Source: Nitrosomonadales bacterium (GTDB lineage: Bacteria; Pseudomonadota; Gammaproteobacteria; Burkholderiales; Gallionellaceae). Taken from it: DNA of 64,000 nucleotides. The stretch lies in NCBI GenBank assembly GCA_016199835.1, contig JACQFX010000059.1, positions 1 to 64,000 of the forward strand. The letters run 5' to 3'. Position numbers and translations under genes: made by a program. Shown here piece by piece: positions 7,541-16,167 of the stretch (the first letter of the stretch is position 1; every line of letters begins with the position of its first letter). The notes under the pieces are model-generated. The model saw only the letters and a list, made by a program, of their open reading frames with translations. It did not search any database and was not told where the DNA came from.

Positions 7541-8497
7541 ATGCAAATACCGATTTTGTCCGGCTTATTCAAACCGTCCCGCCAGCAGGCCGGCTGGTTT
7601 GCCGCCTGCACAAATAACCGGGGAGTGTATTTCGCGCAAGTGCAGCGCAACGGGAATATGCCCAAGGTAAGCTGCTGCTCCTTCCACCCTTCCAGCAGCA
7701 TAAGTCCGGCGGCGCTGGAGAAACTGTGCAAGGATGAGCGCGCGAACAATTCCGATTTCACCACCCTGCTTGCGCCCGGCGAATACCAGATTCTGATGGT
7801 GGATGCCCCGAACGTACCACTGGACGAACTCAAGACCGCCGTGCGCTGGCGCATCAAGGATAACCTGAACTACCACGTCGACGATGCCACGGTGGACGTG
7901 CTGCAAATCCCCGTAAACAAGACCGGCGGCGACCGCCCCAAGTCGCTGTATGCCATTGCCGCCGCCAACAACACGGTGCAGAAACGCATCGAGTTGTTCG
8001 AGAAAGCAAAAATGAATCTCACGGTAATAGACATCCCGGAGACTGCACAACGCAACGTGGCGGCGCTGTTTGAGGAAGAGGGCCGCGGCCTGGCATTGCT
8101 GGCGTTCGACGATACCGGCGGCATGCTGACTTTCACCAGCGACGGCGAGCTGTTCCTGGCGCGCCGTCTGGAAATCACGCTGGGACAATTGCAGGATGCC
8201 GACGAGCGCCAGCGCGAACAATATCTGGATCGCGTGGAACTGGAACTGCAACGTTCGGCGGATTATTTCGGACGGCAATTCCACTACGTTTCGCTGAAGC
8301 GGTTATTGATCTCCGCACCGGAACAACTGGGACTGGTACAACGACTCGCGTCCGCCGTTGACCTGCCGCTGGAACAATTGAATCTGGCACAAGTGCTGGA
8401 TATCAGCGAAGCACCCGAGTTGGCCGACAGCGAATATGCCGCGCATATGCTCCCCGTGCTGGGCGCAGCGCTGCGCTATGAGAGGCGCGCGCTGTGA
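7541..8497 (+). CDS. mshI: MshI, PilM-like assembly protein of the MSHA pilus
   Basis: A 318-residue cytoplasmic protein of the MshI/PilM family (actin/FtsA-like ATPase fold). The central region with LAPGEYQILMVDAPNVP and ELKTAVRWRIKDNL matches the PilM-type pattern in which a regulator-binding helix follows the core. It is expected to bind the N-terminus of the PilN-like protein encoded next and anchor the inner-membrane platform. Its stop overlaps the following GTG start by 4 nt (GTGA), indicating tight coupling. It opens the second half of the operon (I-N-J-K-L-M-N). Confidence 0.85.
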   Translation: MQIPILSGLFKPSRQQAGWFAACTNNRGVYFAQVQRNGNMPKVSCCSFHPSSSISPAALEKLCKDERANNSDFTTLLAPGEYQILMVDAPNVPLDELKTAVRWRIKDNLNYHVDDATVDVLQIPVNKTGGDRPKSLYAIAAANNTVQKRIELFEKAKMNLTVIDIPETAQRNVAALFEEEGRGLALLAFDDTGGMLTFTSDGELFLARRLEITLGQLQDADERQREQYLDRVELELQRSADYFGRQFHYVSLKRLLISAPEQLGLVQRLASAVDLPLEQLNLAQVLDISEAPELADSEYAAHMLPVLGAALRYERRAL

Positions 8498-9141
8498 GCC
8501 AGCAGATCAATCTGTTCAACCCGGTTTTCCTGAAACAGAAAAAATACTTTTCTGTGCTCGCCATGTTGCAGGCACTGGCGCTGATCGTGGCCGGATCGGC
8601 ATTGTTCTATGCTTATGCCGCACATCAGGTCACCCTGCTTGCCGCGCAATCGAATGAGGCCACCAAGCGCTACGACACGGAGCAACTGCGGCTGGCAGCA
8701 CTCCAATCACAATTCTCGCCGCAGCAAGTGGCGCAATTGCTGGGCATCGAACTGAAGCAGGCCCAGGCACGAGCCGCCGCGCAGCAGGAGTTGCTCGACA
8801 CTCTGAAGGGTGGAGCAATAGGCAACACCACCGGCTACTCCCAATACCTGCGCGCATTCGCCCGCCAGTCCGTGAACGGCCTGTGGCTGACCGGCTTCGA
8901 CATCGCGGGAGATGCAGCGCAACTGAGTATGAAAGGCGCGGTATTGTCGCCCGATTTGCTGCCCGTTTACGTCCAGCAACTGGGCAAGGAAAAAGTATTG
9001 CACGGCAAGAGTTTTGCCGTATTGCAAATGCAGCAGCCCAAGGTGGAAACCGGAAAGCCCGCGCTGCGCTATGTCGAATTCACCCTGCAATCGGTGGAAG
9101 CCGGAAGCAGTGAAGCCAAAACTGGCGGGGCCGCACCATGA
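8494..9141 (+). CDS. PilN-like inner-membrane protein of the MSHA assembly complex
   Basis: Starts at GTG 8494 inside the mshI stop. The 215-residue product begins SQQINLFNPVF, the typical PilN-type N-terminal motif that binds PilM. One transmembrane helix follows (about residues 22-45), then a periplasmic coiled coil and an alpha-beta domain. In MSHA loci this gene lies between mshI and mshJ and is the counterpart of type IV pilus PilN or GspL C-terminus. It links the cytoplasmic MshI to the periplasmic secretin partners. Its end overlaps mshJ by 4 nt. Confidence 0.8.
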   Translation: MSQQINLFNPVFLKQKKYFSVLAMLQALALIVAGSALFYAYAAHQVTLLAAQSNEATKRYDTEQLRLAALQSQFSPQQVAQLLGIELKQAQARAAAQQELLDTLKGGAIGNTTGYSQYLRAFARQSVNGLWLTGFDIAGDAAQLSMKGAVLSPDLLPVYVQQLGKEKVLHGKSFAVLQMQQPKVETGKPALRYVEFTLQSVEAGSSEAKTGGAAP

Positions 9142-9815
9142 AACAGCAATGGGAAAAGCTGGTCGCCAAAATTGATAGCATGTCGCTGCGCGAGCGTGTG
9201 CTGATTTTCGCCGCCATCGCGTTCCTGGCTGTCTCGCTGATCAATCAACTGTTCCTCAACCCTCTGCTGGAAAAGCAAAAGATTCTGGCCAATCAGGTCG
9301 TGCAACAACAAGAGAAAATAAAGGAAATCCGCGCGCAAATGGAAGCACTGATGGATGCCAAGAGGAATGACGTGGACTCCCCATTGCGCAAGCAGTTGAT
9401 ACAAGCCAGGCAGCAGATCGCAGATGGCGATGCCTATTTGCAAGGACTGCGCGACCGCCTGGTGCAACCGGAAAAAATGGCCGGCCTGTTGCAGCGGGTG
9501 CTCAAGAAAGAAGGCCAGCTGGAACTGGTCAATCTGCAAACCCTGCCGGCCACACCGTTGATCGAGGAAAAACCTCCTGCGGAAGGCGTGAAGATTGCCC
9601 CACCGGATGCCGCCCAGCAAGTCTATACCCATCGCGTGAAAATCACCGTGCGCGGCAGCTATGCGGATTTGCTGCAATACCTTACCACCCTCGAACGCTT
9701 GCCGGTTCAGATGTTCTGGGGAACTGCCTCGATGAAAGTGGCGCAATATCCCTCGGCGGAGCTCACGCTGACTCTCTACACCTTGAGCCTGGACAAAACA
9801 TGGTTGCAAATCTGA
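9138..9815 (+). CDS. mshJ: MshJ, GspM/PilO-like inner-membrane protein
   Basis: A 225-residue bitopic protein: a short cytoplasmic segment, one transmembrane helix (about residues 25-42), a coiled coil (QQEKIKEIRAQMEALMDAK), and a ferredoxin-like periplasmic domain with VKITVRGSYADLLQYLTTLE, typical of PilO/GspM/MshJ proteins. It is expected to pair with the PilN-like protein to form the alignment complex under the secretin. The gene overlaps both neighbours (4 nt with the pilN-like gene and 16 nt with mshK). Confidence 0.82.
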   Translation: MKQQWEKLVAKIDSMSLRERVLIFAAIAFLAVSLINQLFLNPLLEKQKILANQVVQQQEKIKEIRAQMEALMDAKRNDVDSPLRKQLIQARQQIADGDAYLQGLRDRLVQPEKMAGLLQRVLKKEGQLELVNLQTLPATPLIEEKPPAEGVKIAPPDAAQQVYTHRVKITVRGSYADLLQYLTTLERLPVQMFWGTASMKVAQYPSAELTLTLYTLSLDKTWLQI

Positions 9816-10264
9816 CGCGCGGCCTGATGGCGGGCATGTTGCTGTGCACGGCAGCAACGGCACAGGAGGTGCTGCCCGATCCCACGCGTCCGCCATCCGA
9901 AATCAGCGCGCCTGTGACGCAAACCGGACATGCCGTCAGCAAGGAGCGCGGCCTGCAATCCGTGATCATTTCGCCCACGCATCGCGCCGCCGTCATCAAT
10001 GGGCAAGTGGTTGAGCCGGGAGAAATGACCGGCGATGCCAGATTGATCGAAGTCAATGAGAACGGCGTAGTGCTGCAAGGTGTACATGGACGCCAGGTGC
10101 TGCCCCTGTTCCCCGGTGTGGAAATCAGCAAGAAGAAATCGGCGGCGCAAAACGAAGCTGCACCTGCTGCCGGGAAGAAACCAGCCGGGAAAACAAAAAA
10201 ACATCACGGGAAACCTGTCGGCCATACAGCGCCGCCAAAGCAGAATAGGGGAGAAGGTAAATGA
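9800..10264 (+). CDS. mshK: MshK, periplasmic MSHA biogenesis protein
   Basis: A 154-residue protein with an N-terminal signal segment (ending near TAATA) followed by the PDPTRPP motif seen in MshK and related PilP/GspC-like proteins. Next comes a small beta domain (SPTHRAAVINGQVV, GEMTGDARLIEVNENGV) resembling the homology region that contacts secretins. The C-terminus is a Lys/Pro-rich disordered tail. ATG 9800 overlaps mshJ; ATG 9830 is an alternative start that would shorten the signal peptide. It is coupled to mshL by 4 nt. Confidence 0.8.
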   Translation: MVANLTRGLMAGMLLCTAATAQEVLPDPTRPPSEISAPVTQTGHAVSKERGLQSVIISPTHRAAVINGQVVEPGEMTGDARLIEVNENGVVLQGVHGRQVLPLFPGVEISKKKSAAQNEAAPAAGKKPAGKTKKHHGKPVGHTAPPKQNRGEGK

Positions 10265-11922
10265 GGCGAACATTATGGATGCTTGTCCTGGTGCTGGGCT
10301 TGCCTGCCTGCACCGCGCCGGGGCAGAAGAACAATACGGCGGAAACCATACGGCATGAGATGGATGCCGCCGTGCAAGAGAGCAAGCCCGCCAAACCCGA
10401 GGCTGTAAACGAGGCCTTGCTGCCGCCGCTCACCGTGCCCATGCCCAGAATAGACAGCAAGCCGCTGGAACCCCGTTTCGACCTGGCCGTAAACAACACT
10501 CCGGCCAATCAGGTATTCACTGCCATCGTATCGGGGACGCGCTACAGCATGCTGGTGCCGCCGGATATAAACGGCGACATCTCGCTCAATCTCAAGGACG
10601 TGACCGTATTCGAAGCACTGGAAGCAGTGCGCGAACTTTACGGCTACGAATACAAGGTGGACGGGGCGCGCATCTACATCCAGCCGGCATCGATGCAGAC
10701 GCGTTTGTTCCAGGTGAACTACCTGACCGGGTTGCGCAAGGGAGAATCCCTGCTGCACATATCCGGCGGCTCGGTGGCCGATGCCGCTCCATCCAATACA
10801 TCCGGGAATTCTTCCAGCTCGTCCTCTTCTGCGACTTCGACACGCACCGACAGCAGCAAAGTCACCATGACTTCCAGCACGGATTTCTGGGATGAACTGG
10901 GCAAGTCGCTGCAAGCCATCGTCGGCAATGAGAAAGGCCGCAGCGTGGTGGTTAGCCCAATGTCCGGCGTGATCGTGGTGCGCGCCATGCCGGAAGAACT
11001 GCGCAGCGTAACGGCCTATCTCAGGGCCTCGCAACTCTCCATCGAGCGTCAGGTGATTCTGGAAGCAAAGATACTCGAGGTGCAATTGAACGATGCCTTC
11101 CAGTCCGGCGTAAACTGGGGCGCGTTCAAGAACGGCCCGAACAGCCATGTCTCCGCCGGCCAGCTATCCCCCGGCGCCGCGCTTTCCATGAGCGGCTCCA
11201 TCACCAACGGCACCACAACTTCCATTCCGGGCACAGACTTGTCCCTGGCAGCGTCCGCTCCCGGACAGACTGCCGGCTCCCTGTTCGGCCTGGCATTCCA
11301 GACCAGCAACTTTGCCGCGCTGCTGAATTTCCTGGAATCGCAAGGCAATGTGCATGTATTGTCGAGCCCGCGCATCGCCACCCTGAACGACCAGAAAGCC
11401 GTGCTGAAAGTGGGTACGGATGAATTTTTCGTGACCGAGGTTTCCGGCGGAACGCAGGCAACAACCAATGTCGCAGGCACCGCCCCCACGGTCAAGGTGC
11501 AACCCTTCTTCTCCGGCATCATGCTGGATGTCACTCCAAGCATAGACCAGAACAACGAGATCATTCTGCACGTTCATCCCTCGGTAAGCTCGGTTACCAC
11601 AGTGAACAAGACCATCAACCTCGGCTCAACCATGGGCACTTACAACTTGCCACTCGCATCGAGCACGGTGTCCGAAACAGACAGCATCGTGCGCGCGCGC
11701 GATGGCCAGATCGTGGCCATCGGTGGCCTGATGCGCCAAGCGGCGATTGATGACCAATCCGGCTTGCCCGGCCTGCCCAAGCTATTATTCGGCCAGACCA
11801 GCAAGACCGTCGAGAAACGCGAACTCGTGATCCTGCTCAAGCCCACGGTGGTGGACAACGACAAGGACTGGTCGGAAGACATCACGCACAGCCGCGACCG
11901 CATGAATGGCCTGACACGCTGA
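10261..11922 (+). CDS. mshL: MshL, outer-membrane secretin of the MSHA pilus
   Basis: A 553-residue lipoprotein secretin. The signal peptide ends in a lipobox (LGLPAC). An STN/N0-like domain (about residues 75-145, NNTPANQVFTAIVSGTRYSM) follows, then an N1-like domain, a Ser-rich linker (about 185-200), and the secretin core with VRAMPEEL, the conserved VLSSPRIATLNDQKAVLKVG segment and the C-terminal IVAIGGLM and LVILLKPTVV strands. It forms the gated channel through which MSHA pili leave the cell. It is tightly coupled to mshK and mshM (1-nt overlap with mshM). Confidence 0.93.
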   Translation: MRRTLWMLVLVLGLPACTAPGQKNNTAETIRHEMDAAVQESKPAKPEAVNEALLPPLTVPMPRIDSKPLEPRFDLAVNNTPANQVFTAIVSGTRYSMLVPPDINGDISLNLKDVTVFEALEAVRELYGYEYKVDGARIYIQPASMQTRLFQVNYLTGLRKGESLLHISGGSVADAAPSNTSGNSSSSSSSATSTRTDSSKVTMTSSTDFWDELGKSLQAIVGNEKGRSVVVSPMSGVIVVRAMPEELRSVTAYLRASQLSIERQVILEAKILEVQLNDAFQSGVNWGAFKNGPNSHVSAGQLSPGAALSMSGSITNGTTTSIPGTDLSLAASAPGQTAGSLFGLAFQTSNFAALLNFLESQGNVHVLSSPRIATLNDQKAVLKVGTDEFFVTEVSGGTQATTNVAGTAPTVKVQPFFSGIMLDVTPSIDQNNEIILHVHPSVSSVTTVNKTINLGSTMGTYNLPLASSTVSETDSIVRARDGQIVAIGGLMRQAAIDDQSGLPGLPKLLFGQTSKTVEKRELVILLKPTVVDNDKDWSEDITHSRDRMNGLTR

Positions 11923-12860
11923 TGTATCTGGAGCACTTCGGCCTGCGTGAATTTCCGTTCGGGCTGACTCCAGATACCAGTTTTTTCTTTGCCTGCGCCA
12001 ACTATCAGGAAGCGCTCAACACCTTGCTGATAGCAGCGCGCAACGGCGAGGGTTTCATCAAGATCGTAGGCGAAGTGGGCAACGGCAAGACCCTGCTGTG
12101 CCGCAAATTTCTCGCCACACTCAACCGTAACGAGAACGTCGCTACCACCATCATAGGCACGCAGGACGAAAGCGCCGCCAGATGTTCCCCCGCACAATTC
12201 GTCACCGCCTATTTGCCCAACCCCTATCTCGAACCGCGCAGCCTGCTACTCGCGCTGGCGGACGAGTTCCGCATCAATCTCGACCAGAATGTCGACCAAC
12301 ACCTGATGCTCAGGGGCTTGACCAACGCATTGCTGAATTTTGCCAAGGAGGGCAAACGCGTGCTGGTGTGTTTGGATGAGGCGCAGGCGATGCCACTCGA
12401 AAGCCTGGAAGTGCTGCGCCTGCTCACCAATCTGGAAACCGAGAAACGCAAGCTGATGCAGGTGGTGCTGTTCGGCCAGCCGGAACTCGACGAGCGCCTG
12501 AAGCAGAATTCCGTGCGCCAGTTGCGCCAGCGCATCAGTTTCCAGTACGACCTGCAAGGCCTGCAACGCGACGAACTGGATCGCTACCTGCGCCATCGTC
12601 TGGGCGTGGCCGGCTTTGCCGGTGAAACGTTGTTTGACCGCAGCGCCGTCGCCACCCTGCACCACGCGAGCAAGGGTACGCCGCGCCTGGTCAACATCAT
12701 GGCACACAAGACTCTGCTGCTGGCCTACGGCGAAGGGCGGCAGCAGGTGCTGGCGCGCCATGTACGCGCCGCCGCTGCCGACACGCCTGAAGCGCGGCGT
12801 AGCTGGCTTGTCCGCATCCGGGGCATCGCCGACGCGTGGCTAAGCGGCGCAAACAGGTAA
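11922..12860 (+). CDS. mshM: MshM, ExeA-like AAA+ ATPase of the MSHA system
   Basis: A 312-residue AAA+ protein. It starts with the family signature MYLEHFGLREFPFGLTPD. Walker A is GEVGNGKT at residues 50-57, Walker B is RVLVCLDEAQ near 146-155, and the sensor region is VVLFGQPELDERL. The C-terminal winged-helix-like part (GTPRLVNIMAHKTLLLAYGEG) is standard for ExeA/MshM/TadA-neighbour ATPases. ExeA helps transport and multimerise the secretin. MshM is thought to do the same for MshL, although this has not been shown for the protein here. No obvious defect is seen. Confidence 0.9.
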   Translation: MYLEHFGLREFPFGLTPDTSFFFACANYQEALNTLLIAARNGEGFIKIVGEVGNGKTLLCRKFLATLNRNENVATTIIGTQDESAARCSPAQFVTAYLPNPYLEPRSLLLALADEFRINLDQNVDQHLMLRGLTNALLNFAKEGKRVLVCLDEAQAMPLESLEVLRLLTNLETEKRKLMQVVLFGQPELDERLKQNSVRQLRQRISFQYDLQGLQRDELDRYLRHRLGVAGFAGETLFDRSAVATLHHASKGTPRLVNIMAHKTLLLAYGEGRQQVLARHVRAAAADTPEARRSWLVRIRGIADAWLSGANR

Positions 12861-12867
12861 TGCAACG

Positions 12868-13932
12868 ATGAGCCTGATCAATCAAATGTTGAGCGATCTG
12901 GAGAAACGCGGGGCGCATACCTTGCCCGGCGAGCCCGCGATACGCCCGGTGTCCGTGCAAAACAGGCCACGCAAAATACTATTGCCGTCGGCAATCGCCG
13001 CGCTGGTGTTGCTGTCCGTGCTGGCGGGCATAGGGTGGAACCGTGCGCAACCCAAAGTTGCCGTAGTCCATGCAGATGCGCAACCCGCTCCACTTGCCGT
13101 TCCGCAAACTCAGCCGCAACCTCAGCCGCAACCGTCCGTCGCAGACACGAAAACCCGCCCCCCGGAAAAGAAGGCTGCAAGCAGCACGCCTCCCGCTTCA
13201 CATATGAGTTTCGCGTTAAGCGCCATCACGCCCCATGCTGCCCCGCACCACGCCAAGCCGCCCACTACGGCAAGTGCGCCTAGCCTCAACAAGACAGCGC
13301 CCGATGCTACACCCGCGCCGATCGCCATGCCCTCCGGCGTGGACAAAAAGATCAGGCCGCTCAGCGCGCAACAGCAGGCAGACAACGAGTTCCTCCAGGC
13401 GAACAACCTGATGCAGCAAGGCCGTAGCACCGAGGCAATAAACGGCTATGAGTCGGCACTGCGCCTTGACGCCAGCCATGCCGCCGCACGCCAATCGCTG
13501 GTCGGGCTGTTGCTGGAAGCAAAACGCAATGCCGATGCCGAGCGTGTGTTGCAGGAAGGCCTGGATCTCGATCCCGCACACGGCAACTTCGCCATGCTGC
13601 TGGCGCGTTTGCAAGTCGAGCGCGGCGCCTTGCCCCAGGCGCTGGAAACCCTGCACAAGACTCTTCCTTACGCCGGGCAGCAAGCCGATTACCATGCCTT
13701 CATCGCGGCGGTGCAGCAGCGTCTGGGGCAACATCAGGAAGCCGTCGCGCACTATCAGTCCGCACTGCAATTGTCGCCGGACTCGGGCGTCTGGCTGATG
13801 GGCTTGGGCATATCGTTGCAGGCCATGCAACACAACGACGAGGCGCGCGAGGCGTTCAGGCATGCCATCGAATCGCATACACTGAATGCAGAGTTGCAGG
13901 CATTCGTCGCGCAGCGCCTGAAGGAGCTCTGA
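12868..13932 (+). CDS. mshN: MshN, TPR protein of the MSHA system
   Basis: A 354-residue bitopic protein. It begins with the MshN/GspB-type motif MSLINQMLSDLEKRG, followed by a transmembrane helix (about residues 32-50) and a Pro/Gln/Lys-rich linker (about 70-160). From residue 165 onward there are several TPR units (QADNEFLQANNLMQQGRSTE, SHAAARQSLVGLLLEAKRNA and others). It probably scaffolds pilus assembly in the periplasm. It is the last MSHA gene in the window: the assembly ATPase mshE, platform gene mshG and major pilin genes, which often follow or precede, are not present here. Confidence 0.85.
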   Translation: MSLINQMLSDLEKRGAHTLPGEPAIRPVSVQNRPRKILLPSAIAALVLLSVLAGIGWNRAQPKVAVVHADAQPAPLAVPQTQPQPQPQPSVADTKTRPPEKKAASSTPPASHMSFALSAITPHAAPHHAKPPTTASAPSLNKTAPDATPAPIAMPSGVDKKIRPLSAQQQADNEFLQANNLMQQGRSTEAINGYESALRLDASHAAARQSLVGLLLEAKRNADAERVLQEGLDLDPAHGNFAMLLARLQVERGALPQALETLHKTLPYAGQQADYHAFIAAVQQRLGQHQEAVAHYQSALQLSPDSGVWLMGLGISLQAMQHNDEAREAFRHAIESHTLNAELQAFVAQRLKEL

Positions 13933-13974
13933 GCCTTTCCCATCTCGCCCCGCCCGTAGCCATAAAAATATTAA

Positions 13975-13991
13975 CCATATTTTCAATATGG
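13975..13991. repeat. Small perfect hairpin after mshN
   Basis: CCATATT / AATATGG form a perfect 7-bp stem with a 3-nt loop, 42 bp after the mshN stop, in an AT-rich stretch. The stem is too weak and lacks a T-run, so it is not a convincing terminator. It could be a protein-binding dyad for the small ORF downstream. The rest of the 220-bp gap (13933-14152) shows nothing else I can assign. Confidence 0.3.
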
Positions 13992-14152
13992 TGTATAACG
14001 TGCGGCGGGAGTTCCTGAAAACGTTTTTTCCGGGTCATTCCTGAGACGGGAATTCAAGAATCTCGGTTGCATGCCTTGAATTCCATTTTCTGGAGAAAAG
14101 AACCCCCAAGGATTTCCCTGAATGTTTTTTAACATACTAGAGGAGCTTGGTT

Positions 14153-14245
14153 ATGGGTATAACAGAAATTATTCTCATCGCAATTGTATTGATCCCTGGC
14201 ATCGTTATCATTGCGGACAACGGCACCATCGAAAGAAATAAATAA
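14153..14245 (+). CDS. Small hydrophobic 30-residue membrane peptide
   Basis: A 30-codon ORF with an excellent ribosome binding site: AGGAG at 14141-14145, 7 nt before ATG. The peptide has a short polar start, a single strongly hydrophobic segment (TEIILIAIVLIPGIVIIA) and a charged tail (DNGTIERNK), which suggests a single-pass inner-membrane small protein. A terminator-like hairpin follows 20 bp later, so it may be its own transcription unit. I cannot name a family. It is supported only by composition, ribosome binding site and terminator placement. Confidence 0.5.
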   Translation: MGITEIILIAIVLIPGIVIIADNGTIERNK

Positions 14246-14265
14246 GGCTGGTTCAGCGTAGCGAC

Positions 14266-14287
14266 CCTCTCGGAGCTTTCCGGGAGG
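14266..14287. terminator. Hairpin terminator between the small ORF and comF
   Basis: CCTCTCGGA (14266-14274) pairs with TCCGGGAGG (14279-14287) over 9 bp with one G-T wobble and a GCTT loop. The following TTCTC is only weakly T-rich. It sits between a plus-strand small ORF and the convergent comF end at 14291, consistent with a terminator for the plus-strand unit. Confidence 0.5.
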
Positions 14288-14290
14288 TTC

Positions 14291-15028
14291 TCAAGATTCC
14301 CGACTCTCCGTCTGCGCCCTGATGTGTGGCAGCGTGCGCGCCACCACCCATGCACTCACCTCGCGCGCGCCGGCACGGCGCAAGGCGGCCGCCAGTTCGT
14401 TCAACGATGCGCCGCTGGTCATCACGTCATCCACCATGGCGACATGCTTACCCGCCACATCCTGCGTGCAAACGAAAGCCTTGCGCACGTTCTTGCTGCG
14501 CTCCCTCCACTTCAGCGCGGATTGTGCGGGCGTGTCGCGTATGCGTTCGCAGGCGTGTGGCAACAACGGCAATTCGAGTTGGCGCGCGACCCGTCGTGCC
14601 AGTTCCAGCGATTGATTGAAGCCGCGTTCGCGCAAGCGTGCCGGATGCAGCGGCATGGGAACGACGCAATCGGGACGCTCGCTTATGCGTTGCGCCAGCT
14701 TGTCTGCAAAGCTGTCCGCCAACAGCAATTGCTCGTTGAACTTGAACGCCTGCATCAGCTTGTCGAGCGGGAAGGCGTAGGCGAACACGGCGACGGTGCG
14801 CCCGAAATGCGGTGGTTGCTTCAGGCAGCGCCCGCATACCCTGCCATCCGGCACTGGTAGCGCGCACACCGGGCAATGCGCCGCAACCAGATAGGGCAAC
14901 CCGGCATCGCATGCTGCGCACCATAGGCCATGACGGCTCAGCGCACCGCACAGCAGGCAAGGCTGTGCCGGCAGCGTCTGCTCAAGCTTTGCTCCGATGT
15001 TCAGCAATGGGCGTGATAAAATAAACAT
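14291..15028 (-). CDS. comF: ComF family protein (phosphoribosyltransferase fold)
   Basis: A 245-residue protein with two Cys pairs near the N-terminus (CLLCG..CAAC and CPVC..CGRC), likely a zinc ribbon. It has the type I phosphoribosyltransferase core with [19 protein letters not shown] and the PRPP-binding loop [13 protein letters not shown]. ComFC/GntX-type proteins are linked to DNA uptake or to growth on DNA, and the exact reaction is not established. In many beta- and gammaproteobacteria comF lies divergently next to the biotin operon, as here: its start codon is 24 bp from bioB, so the two promoters must overlap the coding ends. Confidence 0.9.
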   Translation of the reverse strand: MFILSRPLLNIGAKLEQTLPAQPCLLCGALSRHGLWCAACDAGLPYLVAAHCPVCALPVPDGRVCGRCLKQPPHFGRTVAVFAYAFPLDKLMQAFKFNEQLLLADSFADKLAQRISERPDCVVPMPLHPARLRERGFNQSLELARRVARQLELPLLPHACERIRDTPAQSALKWRERSKNVRKAFVCTQDVAGKHVAMVDDVMTSGASLNELAAALRRAGAREVSAWVVARTLPHIRAQTESRES

Positions 15029-15052
15029 TCAGATCAATCCTGTTTTGTCGCC

Positions 15053-16045
15053 ATGAAAGCCCAGACTATATATTTCGCCCGTCCCATCCAAGCTGCCAAT
15101 GCTGAGCAGTGGAGCATCGCCGGGATCGAGGCTCTATTCAAACTGCCGTTCGCCGATCTGCTGTATCGGGCACAGCAAACCCATCGCGAACACTTCGACC
15201 CCAACGAGGTGCAGCTTTCCACCTTGCTGTCCATCAAGACCGGCGGCTGTTCCGAGGACTGCGGCTATTGCCCGCAATCGGCGTTCCATTCCGCCGGAGT
15301 GGAAGATCGGAAGATGCTGGATGTGGCCGCCGTAGTACAGGCCGCCAAGGCCGCACAGCAGGCCGGTGCGGATCGTTTCTGCATGGGTGCGGCATGGCGC
15401 GAACCAAGCGCCGAGGACATGCAAAGCGTGGTGGAAATGGTCAAGGCCGTGCGTAATCTCGGCATGGAAACCTGCGCTACTCTGGGTATGTTGCGCGAAG
15501 AACACGTCACGCAATTGCGCGCTGCCGGGCTCGACTACTACAACCACAACCTCGACACCGCGCCGGAATTCTATGGCGAGATCATCAGCACGCGCGACTA
15601 CCAGGACCGGCTGGACACGCTGGAGCGCGTACGCCGCGCAGGTATCAACGTGTGCAGCGGCGGAATTGTCGGGATGGGAGAATCCTTAACCCAGCGCGCC
15701 GGGCTGATCGCGCAACTGGCCAACATGCAGCCCTACCCGGAAAGCGTGCCCATCAACAATCTGGTGAAAGTGGAAGGCACGCCGCTGGAAAACGCAGAAG
15801 AACTCGACCCGCTGGATTTCGTGCGCACCATCGCGGTGGCTCGCATCACCATGCCGCGCGCGCGCGTGCGCCTGTCTGCCGGGCGGCAGCAAATGTCCGA
15901 CGCTGTGCAGGCGCTGTGTTTCCTCGCAGGGGCGAATTCTATTTTCTACGGCGAGCAGTTGCTCACCACCGGCAACCCCGAAGTGGAACGCGACCGCACA
16001 CTGCTCGACAAGCTGGGCATGTACCCGTTTGCAGAGAAACACTAA
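15053..16045 (+). CDS. bioB: Biotin synthase BioB
   Basis: A 330-residue radical SAM enzyme. Cys66, Cys70 and Cys73 (CSEDCGYC) hold the 4Fe-4S/SAM cluster. The conserved motifs [35 protein letters not shown] and RVRLSAGR (the arginine of the 2Fe-2S site) are all present. The enzyme inserts sulfur into dethiobiotin, the last step of biotin synthesis. It is first in a bioB-F-H-C-D operon. The start ATG 15053 gives the usual short N-terminal extension. No BirA-type operator was recognised in the 24-bp gap to comF. Confidence 0.97.
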   Translation: MKAQTIYFARPIQAANAEQWSIAGIEALFKLPFADLLYRAQQTHREHFDPNEVQLSTLLSIKTGGCSEDCGYCPQSAFHSAGVEDRKMLDVAAVVQAAKAAQQAGADRFCMGAAWREPSAEDMQSVVEMVKAVRNLGMETCATLGMLREEHVTQLRAAGLDYYNHNLDTAPEFYGEIISTRDYQDRLDTLERVRRAGINVCSGGIVGMGESLTQRAGLIAQLANMQPYPESVPINNLVKVEGTPLENAEELDPLDFVRTIAVARITMPRARVRLSAGRQQMSDAVQALCFLAGANSIFYGEQLLTTGNPEVERDRTLLDKLGMYPFAEKH

Positions 16046-16052
16046 AAATTGG

Positions 16053-16142
16053 AACCACGGAAAACACGGATGACACGGAAAAGTCAAAAATAGACTTTAA
16101 GTCGGGGGCGATTTTTCCGAGTCATCCGTGTTTTCCGTGGTT
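16053..16142. repeat. 30-bp inverted repeat in the bioB-bioF gap
   Basis: The left arm 16053-16082 begins AACCACGGAAAACACGGATG and the right arm 16113-16142 ends CATCCGTGTTTTCCGTGGTT. They are inverse complements over 30 bp with one mismatch, around a 30-nt loop. It fills most of the 122-bp gap within the bio operon. It resembles ACCACGGA..ACACGGA dispersed repeats of proteobacteria. As RNA it would form a very stable stem that could attenuate or stabilise the bioB message. Confidence 0.8.
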
Positions 16143-16167
16143 GAAAGCTTTTGACTCCATCCCATAA

